Assembly: GCA_003024985.2 (NCBI GenBank)
Contig: PXIH01S0029070.1
Strand: one strand, 5' to 3'
DNA: 12,616 bases
Source of the DNA: Euperipatoides rowelli
Taxonomy: Eukaryota > Onychophora > Udeonychophora > Euonychophora > Peripatopsidae
In this document: piece after piece, positions 1 through 7,325 of the stretch
How positions within the stretch are numbered: the stretch's first letter is position 1
Layout of the letters: every line of letters begins with the position of its first letter
Program-made: the position numbers and the translations under genes
The notes under the pieces: generated by a model
Database searches by the model: none
What the model was told of the DNA's origin: nothing
The model's input: the letters and a program-made list of their open reading frames with translations, nothing else

Positions 1-119
1 CCCCAAAATATACAATATAAAATGATAGAAGAAAAATCGTTGTTTAAAGTCAAATTAAATTAAGAGAATATATATACGATTTCAGCTAATAGTAATTGGC
101 AATAAATGACAGAAGTCAG

Positions 120-227
120 GGCAATGCCGTCAATTTAAAACTAGTTGAAATTAAAGAGGATCCGGTAGCAAATTTCTACTGTCAAAAATCACAAAATTGT
201 CCTTCAGGACGACCAATTGAATTTGCT
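120..227 (+). CDS. Tentative alpha-arrestin exon (linker and start of arrestin C domain)
   Basis: An open frame runs from about base 96 to a TAG at 240-242 and is richer in GC than its surroundings. Its second half reads NCPSGRPIEFAVNKK, preceded by a lysine- and valine-rich stretch with FYCQKSQ. Alpha-arrestins of the ARRDC/TXNIP type have a cysteine-containing linker followed by a 'SGPI-x-hydrophobic' strand that opens the arrestin C domain, so this fits the position just upstream of exon 498-683. Candidate edges are an AG at 118-119 and a GT (GTGAAT) at 228; both would make phase-0 junctions like the other exons. The acceptor has a poor pyrimidine tract and the donor lacks a G at -1, so the edges are inference. 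The family's next segment, with the G-Y-x-P-G-E motif, is not found before 498. It could instead be chance coding-like sequence. Confidence 0.4.
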
Positions 228-497
228 GTGAATAAAAAATAGTTATAAGATGAATGTTTAAAATGTGTGATTGGGTATTAATGTGCCATTATTTAAAATT
301 TGTTATATGTTTTTTCTGATGAAATATTATTGTACAATTAGCATGTATGTAAAAAGTGAAAACATTTATTATTTTAAAAAAAAAAAAATCACAAAATAAT
401 AAACCTTATTAAATATACCCTTAAATTGAAAATTATATTTATTTCATTGTTTACAGTATATACTTTTTTGTAAAACATGACCTTTCAAATATTATAG

Positions 498-683
498 GTG
501 GTTACAAATTTTGCATCTGGAGGAAAAACAAATACTAAATACATAGACATCGCTGCAGAGCATAGAGAAGAAGTTCTTCCAAATACCATTAAAACTTGGG
601 ATGATATACGAATTAAGGTACCAAGTGTTCGGGCTTCGAGTAGAACACTTTGTAATATTATTGAAGTACTCTATCAGATTGTG
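498..683 (+). CDS. Alpha-arrestin (ARRDC/TXNIP-like) internal exon, arrestin C domain
   Basis: This is a 62-codon exon bounded by an acceptor (TATTATAG, ending at 497) after a T-rich stretch and a strong donor (GTAAGT at 684). It is open in phase 0 at both ends. The residues show the alpha-arrestin C-domain pattern: FASGGKTNTK (strand and turn after the first C-domain sheet), TIKTWDDIRIKVPSV (the conserved Trp, then 'lkiP-pv'), a Ser-rich turn, then LCNIIEVLYQIV, matching the family's 'C-x-I-I-x-V-x-Y-x-L' strand. Proteins of this family are cytosolic and membrane-associated adaptors that help sort and ubiquitylate membrane proteins. The product reads straight on, in phase, into exon 5999-6307. 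Translation past the donor stops two codons later, as expected for an internal exon. There is no in-frame ATG, so upstream exons lie before or outside the window. Confidence 0.8.
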
Positions 684-1273
684 GTAAGTTAATATGTCTA
701 CTACTTGATTTAAACTTTCATATTTTTGAAGAACTATTTTTTTTTTTTTGCCGAGTCATGAATAGATATTATTTACAAAGTGACTTCAACTTCCAAGCTA
801 TAGTCTCTGAATCAAAAATGCAGTTTCATTCAAGTTATTCTTTCAGTGAAGGATGTTTGCTGAAGTGTCCTAAAGGACATTTTTTGATGTGCCCTTTGAA
901 AAATATTTATTACCCATTTCCCCAATTAAGTTTACTTATGATGAGTTACCTCAAATATGTAGAAACTGACCAGCATTCCATCAGAAAGAAAAGGGTCCTA
1001 AATTAAAAAAATATCCAGCCATACCACAGTAGTAAAACACATAACCAATGCAATACACAAAGAAAATGAATCATAAGGACAAAATATGAATTATATACCC
1101 ATTGCAGTATCTAACTAGTTAAACCCTCAATGAACTCCTCAACCAATGACCATGCTTTAAAAAAAAAATCAACAGACCAAATTTGCTTCTCTACTTTTTT
1201 TTTGCCAATCTATTCCAAAATAAAAACAAACCAATTAGAACAATTCAAACTAGCCTATATTCCTATAGTTAAA
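684..1273 (+). other. Intron sequence and probable 3' UTR of antisense LINE B; no gene seen
   Basis: This starts at the GTAAGT donor of the arrestin exon and is AT-rich, with homopolymer runs. An 82-codon open frame at 758-1006 has no recognisable motif and no splice or coding support. The right part, from about 1010 to 1273, lies directly downstream (minus strand) of the stop codon of antisense LINE B and is probably its 3' UTR, but no 3' terminal repeat of that element could be identified. The left edge of LINE B is therefore not fixed. Confidence 0.5.
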
Positions 1274-1664
1274 CTAAACAATACTTAAACCATCCATAAA
1301 ATCATCCAACCTATGCTTAAAAGATTCAACTGACTTAGATTCTACAACTTTTTCTGGTAAACTATTCCAAAATGATAGACTACAACTCTATTTGAAAAAA
1401 CTTTTGGCGCAACAATAGTCTAGATCTATTAACGGATAACTTGAATTTATGTCCCCTAGTTCTACGATCGATCGTCATTAAATTAAAAAAAAAAATCATA
1501 AGTGATATCTACCATTCCATCAATTACTTTAAAAACTTGAATCATATCTCCCCTAAGCCTATGCCTTTCTGAGTATAACTTTGTTTTAAGCCTATCCGAA
1601 ATATAATAATCTACCAATACCTAATATGAACTTAGTAGCCCTTCTCTGTACTTTCTCCAACAAT
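1274..1664 (-). pseudogene. LINE B (CR1/L2-like), 3' part of the reverse transcriptase ORF
   Basis: Read on the minus strand, this piece encodes the conserved C-terminal end of a CR1/L2-group LINE protein. It begins LEKVQRRATKFI, continues with YSERHRLRGDMIQVFKVIDG, then RTRGHKFKLSVNRSR and RQKFF, then WNSLPEKVVESKSVESFKHR, and ends with a TAG whose complement is at 1274-1276. These are the post-RT motifs typical of this LINE group. Several frameshifts and an in-frame stop before WNSLP show that it is dead. The upstream half of the same element lies at 6956-7271, also on the minus strand; the two halves were separated by insertion of LINE A. It sits in the arrestin intron in antisense orientation. 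Confidence 0.85.
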
Positions 1665-2185
1665 AATTTATTTAATCTTAATGTACTTCATCAAGTTGAA
1701 AAATTAACCTCTAATATAGAAATCTTCAAAAATGAAGTTTTTAATAAGCTAGCACGAATAAATGATGTGTTGCCTATTGATGCTGACCCTCTGGTCTACC
1801 TAATTCTTTGAACAGTCTTACTGACTGTATATCATCTGATGACAAAGTGCGTCCAGGTTGTGAAACAGCTCTAGATAGCATTGGAAAAAATCAGGCTAAC
1901 AATAGTCTATCACTGAAAAATAATATTTTTAGGAATCGTTATATAAAGTCTTCTGTTTTTTATGGAAATAGTTATATGCGGCAAAACTTTGAAATCTTTG
2001 TTTCAGTTATGCATTTCGATTGGTCTGTAAATGATTTCAAAAACAGGATATGTAAGATGATTGATCCAAGTGATAATGTGGTCATTCATAGATTAAAAAC
2101 TAAATCAGTCAAGTCTTCACATTTTTACTTAAGTTGTAACAGAATTACTCTCAATAATATAAAAAAAACATATGGGATACAATAA
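1665..2185 (+). pseudogene. LINE A ORF1 remnant: coiled-coil stretch and RRM-like domain
   Basis: Two overlapping frames carry this remnant. The first (to the TGA at 1809-1811) reads as an amphipathic, coiled-coil-like stretch: VEKLTSNIEIFKNEVFNKL. A one-base shift near 1800 moves the protein to the next frame, which runs to 2185. That frame contains FDWSVNDFKNRI, DPSDNVVIHRLKTKS and SSHFYLSCNR. This resembles the RRM-like core of ORF1 proteins in invertebrate LINEs, where a 'hydrophobic-x-S-F' strand follows a 'V-x-x-L-K-T-K' strand. ORF1 proteins bind the element RNA to form the retrotransposition particle. The 5' end is probably truncated, since coding starts at the insertion edge. The family assignment is by pattern only. 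Confidence 0.55.
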
Positions 2186-2202
2186 CTTACTTTTCTCTTT
2201 TT

Positions 2203-3066
2203 AGAGGCAATCTTAAGTATGATAATATTGACATATTTGATTCGGGTTCTATACATGAGGTAGGCTTAAGTGTTTTAAAAAACCAAACGATAATAGAGGT
2301 TAGTAATCGGACGAGATCCTATGTCCCTCCTGCTAATTTCAGTGCTGAGTCTGATTTAATCACTCTTGATCCAGCATCCCAAGCATCTTTGGATATGCCT
2401 GTCTTGAAGGTAGATTGCACAAAAGTTAACATTGCTGGTGCCTGTGTTGATATAATAAATTGTGGTGAAACAATCAATATTCAAATCATTGACTTTAATT
2501 TTCTATCTTTTAATAATAGTTCATTTTGGTCTCCGATTGGGTTTTCCAATTTATCACTGCACAATGGCAAGTGTGGTTTTGGTGATGTCAACACATTTAA
2601 ACAGTTGATCAAAATTGACCAAGCTGAGTTAAGTTCATTAATTCCGAATTCTTATAAAATATTTCACATGATAAAATCTTCAGTTGAGTGTTCTGTGGAG
2701 AAATCATTAATCGAGGGTGAATCTGTGGGAATAAATTCAATCCCACAGCAGTCTGTATTGCCCCTTATGGTGCTATCAGACTTCGAGGTTAGAGATGATG
2801 GCAAGAAACACTCTAATACTTCATCTCGTCTGAAGGAGATTCAGTCTACTCAGGTTAGTAAAATGGAAATATACGTTCAGGATAGACCATGTTCCATGAA
2901 GTCAACTGGTATAAATCCTATCTTTAGCTCAAAAAGATTAAAAAGGAAAAAAGACGGTTCAATTTCATCAATTGAGTCAAAAGAACCAAGACTATCTAGT
3001 TTCGGCAGAAAAATCAAAGTCCCGAAACGTCTCTCACATAAAGATATAAGTAGCTCAGCTGAATAG
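2203..3066 (+). pseudogene. LINE A ORF1 C-terminal region, 287 open codons ending in TAG
   Basis: This is the longest uninterrupted frame in the window (287 sense codons plus TAG). It opens with RGNLKYDNIDIF, the likely continuation of the RRM-like block, so a frameshift lies between 2170 and 2203. The middle is rich in Ser, Asn and Ile with no domain that I recognise. The end is strongly basic and Ser-rich (SSKRLKRKKDG, then FGRKIKVPKRLSHKD), consistent with nucleic-acid binding. It ends at a TAG (3064-3066) in the same frame as the endonuclease that follows, with no ATG between the stop and the endonuclease core. It survives better than the RT part. Confidence 0.55.
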
Positions 3067-3072
3067 CAATTA
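3064..3072 (+). promoter_or_regulatory. Candidate stop-codon readthrough site (TAG CAATTA) between ORF1 and ORF2
   Basis: The ORF1 stop is followed directly by CAA TTA, matching the established UAG-CAR-YYA context for programmed readthrough. ORF1 and the endonuclease ORF are in the same frame across it, and the ORF2 frame has no ATG before the endonuclease core. Readthrough would give an ORF1-ORF2 fusion protein. The alternative is that TAG is a decay mutation of a sense codon such as CAG. Confidence 0.4.
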
Positions 3073-3897
3073 ATTGGAGATGTGAAAAAAAGCAAAATTA
3101 GTAAAAAAAAATGTATCAATATAGTCTATTCCTATGTAAATTCACATCTCAACAAGATTGAAGTCATTGCTTTCATTGACCAACATAATCCCGATATAAT
3201 AATATGCGTTGAAACGTGGCGAGATAAAAAGATTGATGATAATGCAATTTTGTTGTCTGAAAACTATGACTTCATTAGACAAGATAGAACTTGTAAAAGA
3301 GGTGGAGGGATTGTTGTTTATCTAGAAAAATCGGTGATTCATAGACAACTATATTTAGATAAAAACTTTGATATCAAAGTGTTACATTTTTTATTGTATT
3401 TTAAAACCGAAAAAATCCTATGTATTGTAGTATATAGACCACCTAATAATTAAAAAAACTGCGATATTTCAATTTTAGACTATATTAAGTGTATCTTACT
3501 TGAATCCAGATGTGAGAACTATACCCAAGTTATGATTTTAGGTGATATTAATCTACCTCTCATCAACTGGTACACTAATATACCTAACTATCCAAACAAG
3601 TCTTTTGAATTGAAGTTTTTTTAGTTTTGTGTTGATAATAATTTATCTCAATTGTTTGATAAACATAATAGATTCCGAAGGGGTAGTTCTGCATTACTGG
3701 ATATTCTACTCAACTCCAATAAAGAGATGATAAGTAACATCAACTACTTTAACCCCTTAGGTAAAAGTGGCCATCTGGTCATTGCCTTTCAAATTAATGG
3801 TGACTTAATAGCCAATAAAAAAACGAATTATATACAAATAGGTCAAGCACTTAAACAAATTAATTTAGATAATTGGTTTAATAACATAATGTTTTGA
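3067..3897 (+). pseudogene. LINE A ORF2, apurinic-like endonuclease domain (inactivated)
   Basis: The frame shows the ordered motifs of LINE APE-type endonucleases: an N-terminal strand ending NSHLNKIE, then PDIIICVETW (the catalytic Glu), YDFIRQDRTCKRGGGIVVY (the conserved R-x-D-R and glycine-rich strand), VYRPPNN, GDINLPLINW (Asp and Asn of the G-D-x-N motif), and RGSSALLDILL. The last core motif, usually S-D-H, reads S-G-H at 3766-3774, so the Asp paired with the catalytic His is lost. In-frame stops occur at 3451-3453 (TAA), 3622-3624 (TAG) and 3895-3897 (TGA). The enzyme would nick target DNA to prime reverse transcription. It shares its frame with the upstream ORF1. Confidence 0.85.
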
Positions 3898-5603
3898 AAC
3901 TGATTTATTATTAGTTCTGAAAAATATTTTTATGATTATCAATAAACATATACCAGTAATCAAAAATATTACAAAATCTCAGAATAGGAAAAAATGGATT
4001 AATAGCGAAATAGTTAATATGTGGAGGTATAAAAACAAATTATTTAAAATCTATTGTAATGAGAAAAGTTCTGTCAACTATCAAAACTATAAAAAATCTA
4101 GGAAGTGTTTAAGTAAAACCATAAGGCAGACTAGACGAGCTTATGAAATAAATGTGTTCAAGTGTGTTAATAAGGAGAATTTGTTTAAAACAATTAAAGG
4201 TTATCGTTCATCCAACATTATAAGAGAAATTAAGATTGATAATATTACTTACTCTGACGATGATAAGATTGGAAAATTATTTTTAGATCACTACACCAGA
4301 TACAACGTACCCTCTAACATATTAAGTCCTACTACTACCCTTAATTTTGAACCAATCTGGTTCATCAATTTCTATGAAGTCACTAATATTATTAAACAAC
4401 TTAAAAATTCTTTTATCGCTAAACTGGATAATTTGCCATACTACTTCATAAAGTCTTGTTTAAATTTTTTTGTTGATTTTTTCATTTCGAGTATCTTTCC
4501 CTCATGCTGGAAACTGGGACTTATCATCCCAATATATAAAAAAAGGTAACAAAAATTGTTTGAATAGCTATAGACCAATTACCATGCTATCCAATTTATC
4601 TAAAATTGTAGAAAGAATCTTACTCAATGGAATAAGATTACACATCATTAAACATGATTTCTTCCCAGAAAACATACATGGATATTTAAAAAAAATAAGT
4701 CTACTATCACGAATTTAAATAAAATCAATTTTGAGGTATTGAAATGTATTGGCAACAATAGTTTGATTGATATCATATACATTGACCTTAAGTCAGCTTA
4801 TGACACAATCAAACATAACATTATATATGAAAGTCTATAGGGTAACTTTCCCTGTTATTTAACTATGTTAGTTATGAATTACTTAAATGAAAGACATATA
4901 GCAATTGACATAAACGGTTGAAGAACAGAATACAGATTAATAAATTCTGGCATCCCACAAGGTGGTGCTTTGTCATCATATCTTTTCAATATTGTATTGA
5001 AAGATATAGCAGATAAGCATAAAAATCATGTAATTATTTATGCTGACGATATAAAGATTTTTTGGAAAGCAGATAGTCGAAATGATAAGATTGTTCTACA
5101 AAACGTCATCAATGAATTCATTGTTGATTGTAATTTAAAAGGTCTGGTTATCAATGATAATAAAACATCTATAATGCATATCGGCAAAAATAATCCCAGA
5201 AATAAGTTCTATATAAAAATGGTGTATTGATTAAATCGGTTAAATTCCAAAAAGATCTGGGGGTTACATTCGATGAGAATTATAATTTTGATTTTCATCT
5301 AAATTCCTTATGTAATTCCATTAACAGTAAATTCGGTTTTGTCAATCATAATATCAAATATATTACTCCCAACCTATTTAATGTGATTTACACAACATAC
5401 ATCCAACCTATTATTGATTATGGATCAGTTATATTTCAATTTCATAATAAAAATAAATAAAATTAGATTGGAAAAAACATTCAGGAAAATAACTAAAAAA
5501 ATTGTTGGGTTTAAGAAGCTCAGTCACTCTGAAAGCTATAACAGACTGAAACTTCTTTCTCCCTTGCAACGGATTCTAAGAAACGATCTAATGTTTATTT
5601 ACA

Positions 5604-5757
5604 AAGAGGTTGTTATTCTTGGAAATATAAATAGGCTTTTTGTACTAAACAAACGGGCAAATAAAAGAACCCACATATATACTATTAGAGTCGTTAAAAA
5701 GGGCAATAAGGTTCTAGATAACTCCATTTTAAGGAGAAGTGTAACATTATGGAATGG
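5604..5757 (+). repeat. 154-bp exact duplicate, copy 1 (ends at an N)
   Basis: Identical base for base to 6349-6502. It is LINE A coding sequence for the region ending SVTLWNG. It stops exactly at the N at 5758. Confidence 0.97.
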
Positions 5758-6348
5758 NGGGCATCAAACTTAATTCACTGTCCAAAGGGGGCATGTAGAT
5801 GAAATGTTTATAGATTACTGATTTAGCTTAAAAATATTAGTCCTTACAGACAACTTATTTCTCAAATGTCCTAGCAATGGTGTTGGACTTCTATTTGCAT
5901 TATATAGGTTGCATATTATCTAATCTTTAATGGACAATATAGATATTTATTATTCTATGTTTTTAATAATTTATTATTGTCTTTTCTTAATATATCAGTT
6001 AATGGTTCAATGCAAATCCACTTCCTCTGATCTCTTAGTTGCCGTACCAGTCAAAATTGGTAACATTCCACTAAAGTTTATTAATTATTCTGCAAAAACA
6101 AGCTCATTAAGTGTGACTAAATCTCTTGAAGCAGGCCATAGCAGTCTTTTTAAAGCTGTTAGTGGTAATAGTGATACCACAAAAGTATTTGAAGCCTACG
6201 CATCTTTGAGTGACATAACGGGACGTAAAGATAAAGAGGACTTAAACAAATCATTTGGTATGGAAGATGATCAATGGCATACTAAAATGAGTAAGATTAA
6301 ATTTTAACAATATTAAACGAATTTAAAGTATCTTTTTTGTTTACTGTN
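5758..6348. other. Probable misplaced small contig between two N bases
   Basis: A 589-bp piece (5759-6347) is bounded by single Ns at 5758 and 6348. It holds no LINE sequence. It holds about 240 bp of intron, the arrestin exon at 5999-6307, and 40 bp more. LINE A is interrupted exactly at the left N and restarts with a 154-bp overlap after the right N, so this piece cannot truly lie inside the LINE. Its order relative to exon 498-683 is probably right, because the protein reads on in phase, but its exact position and distance are not. Confidence 0.8.
5999..6307 (+). CDS. Alpha-arrestin (ARRDC/TXNIP-like) exon, end of C domain and tail
   Basis: The acceptor is a T-rich stretch ending ATATATCAG at 5998. 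The exon opens in phase 0 with LMVQCKSTSSDLLVAVPVKI and continues GNIPLKF. This matches the last arrestin C-domain strands, where the family has 'V-x-x-x-x-x-S-x-D-L-x-V-x-x-P-I-x-I-G-T-I-P-L'. It continues the YQIV end of exon 498-683 without a break. About 75 further codons form a polar tail (including AGHSSLFKAVSG and DITGRKDKEDLNKSF) to a TAA at 6305-6307. A good donor, GTAAGA, sits at 6291, so the coding exon may end at 6290 in phase 1 and continue downstream. No PPxY motif, the usual NEDD4-ligase docking site in this family, is seen. The exon lies on a probably misplaced contig. Confidence 0.75.
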   Translation, partial: LMVQCKSTSSDLLVAVPVKIGNIPLKFINYSAKTSSLSVTKSLEAGHSSLFKAVSGNSDTTKVFEAYASLSDITGRKDKEDLNKSFGMEDDQWHTKMSKIKF

Positions 6349-6502
6349 AAGAGGTTGTTATTCTTGGAAATATAAATAGGCTTTTTGTACTAAACAAACG
6401 GGCAAATAAAAGAACCCACATATATACTATTAGAGTCGTTAAAAAGGGCAATAAGGTTCTAGATAACTCCATTTTAAGGAGAAGTGTAACATTATGGAAT
6501 GG
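6349..6502 (+). repeat. 154-bp exact duplicate, copy 2 (starts after an N)
   Basis: Identical to 5604-5757. It starts directly after the N at 6348 and continues without break into the end of the LINE A ORF2 and its 3' UTR. Confidence 0.97.
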
Positions 6503-6599
6503 TATCCCGAATGACATCTTCTTTGGATCTCTAAATAGGTTCAAAATAGGTATAGAAGCTTATATTAGATCAAAATGTCTGTTTGATGCTACATATTGA

Positions 6600-6955
6600 T
6601 AAAACAGTTTAGTGGTGTTCTAATTGATCCACATTGTAAAAGAGAGGCTATTAGAAAGTTAAAATTTTAGACTTCCATTGATAATGTAACTATGTTATTT
6701 TGAGGGTTTGTATGCATTCCACTCATGGCATATTTATGTGTTTTTATGTTATCAACCCATCTCTAGAGCGTTTTTTTTTCTTCTATTGATCTTAAAGATG
6801 TACATATGTATATACTGTGTGTGGTTTTATTCTTTTTTTGCTTTATTCTGTTGTACCTTCTCAATGATGTTTGTTATATAATTTAACACTATATCTTAAC
6901 CTTCCTGTACAAGCCTTTGGCTTAAACTTGTACTAATAAAATAAATAAATAAATC
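6600..6955 (+). other. LINE A 3' UTR with terminal hairpin and (AAAT)n tail
   Basis: This T-rich non-coding stretch follows the ORF2 stop. Near its end, GTACAAG (6907-6913) can pair with CTTGTAC (6927-6933), with a further CC/GG pairing around a TTT loop. It is followed by a short A- and AATA-containing stretch and four AAAT-type units. A 3' stem-loop next to a short tandem tail is the arrangement that CR1/L2-group reverse transcriptases are known to use for RNA recognition. The antisense LINE B resumes directly after it. Confidence 0.7.
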
Positions 6956-7271
6956 TATATCTTCTCTGTAGTATGGAGACCACAACTGAACACAATACTC
7001 CAAATGTTGCCTTACCAATGATTTATACAAGTTAAAATTACCTCAGAATCTCTACATTCAATAGTTATTTCAACACGCTGTTTACTAGGCTTACAAGATT
7101 CATGAATAATAACATCCAAATCCCTTGCCTCCTCAATCTCAATAATATCACTACCATATCATTCACTCTGTAGTTAAACTTATTATTTCTACCAGACTGA
7201 ACAATTTGACATTTAGCTACATTAGCCCACTAACTTAATTAATCAAGTCACTTTGTATCAATAATGCCTCT
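6956..7271 (-). pseudogene. LINE B (CR1/L2-like), upstream part of the post-RT region
   Basis: On the minus strand this reads, with frameshifts, LIQSDL, KCQIVQSGRNNKFNY, EEARDLDVIIHESCKPSKQ (the usual 'E-K-D-L-G-V' block, with G changed to D), then SLVRQHLEYCVQLWSPYYRE and DI. In intact CR1/L2-group elements that last block comes directly before LEKVQRRATK, which is where the other fragment (1274-1664) begins. The two pieces are therefore one element split by LINE A. The far (5') edge near 7271 is set where recognisable protein ends and a foldback begins. Confidence 0.8.
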
Positions 7272-7325
7272 TCAAAACTGATTATCCAGTATAGTTTTCA
7301 TACTATACTGGCTAATCAGTTTTGA
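7272..7325. repeat. Foldback repeat, 24-bp arms
   Basis: The arms at 7272-7295 and 7302-7325 are inverted copies with 23 of 24 bases matching around a 6-base loop (TTTCAT). It lies at the 5' edge of the LINE B fragment. It may be a short MITE remnant; no function can be assigned. Confidence 0.85.

Larger units (their letters stand above)
3932..6599 (+). pseudogene. LINE A ORF2, reverse transcriptase and C-terminal region (broken)
   Basis: Motifs in order are KKWINSEIVNMWRYKNKLFK (pre-RT linker), NCLNSYRPITMLSNLSKIVE (RT fingers), NKSTITNL, YIDLKSAYD (motif A), SGIPQGGALSSYLFN (motif B), IIYADDIKIF (motif C), and FQKDLGVTFDENYNF. The later blocks are YIQPIIDYG, SHSESYNRLKLLSPLQRI and SVTLWNG. 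The three catalytic Asp residues remain. Frame changes occur near 4540, 4690, 5215 and 5445, three of them in A runs, and there are stops at 4838 (TAG) and 4919 (TGA). The coding sequence reaches 5757 and then resumes without loss of frame at 6503 (IPNDIFFGSLNRFK) to a TGA at 6597-6599. The bases between are an assembly intrusion that contains the arrestin exon. Confidence 0.85.
1665..6955 (+). mobile_element. LINE A: nested, degenerate non-LTR retrotransposon (CR1/L2/jockey-like)
   Basis: This non-LTR retrotransposon lies in the sense orientation relative to the arrestin gene and is inserted into LINE B. In order it has ORF1 remnants (1665-3066), an apurinic-type endonuclease (about 3115-3897), a reverse transcriptase with post-RT conserved blocks (about 3932-6599), and a 3' UTR ending in a hairpin and (AAAT)n at 6937-6953. 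Its left edge falls inside ORF1-like coding sequence, so it is probably 5' truncated. The bases from 5758 to 6502 do not belong to it if the assembly fault described separately is right, giving a real length near 4.5 kb. No clear target-site duplication can be read because both edges are AATAAAT-like. Stops and at least five frameshifts make it inactive. The exact clade is not settled. Confidence 0.85.

Noticed and set aside
758-1006. 82-codon + strand open frame as a gene or exon
   Set aside because: No family motif, no good splice sites or coding signal, and an AT-rich intronic setting.
2181-2203. Splice-acceptor-like pyrimidine tract and AG before 2204
   Set aside because: Falls inside LINE A ORF1, where a simple frameshift explains the change of frame better than a host intron.
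2877-3119. 80-codon minus-strand open frame with a hydrophobic start
   Set aside because: Antisense shadow of the LINE A ORF1 end; the Lys-rich sense strand gives Phe/Leu-rich antisense codons.
5604-6502. Genuine recent duplication of 154 bp of LINE sequence
   Set aside because: Both copies abut N bases at exactly the positions expected for unmerged contig overlap, and removing one copy with the piece between restores the LINE frame.
6341-6544. 67-codon minus-strand open frame
   Set aside because: Antisense of the LINE A RT C-terminal region and crosses an N junction.
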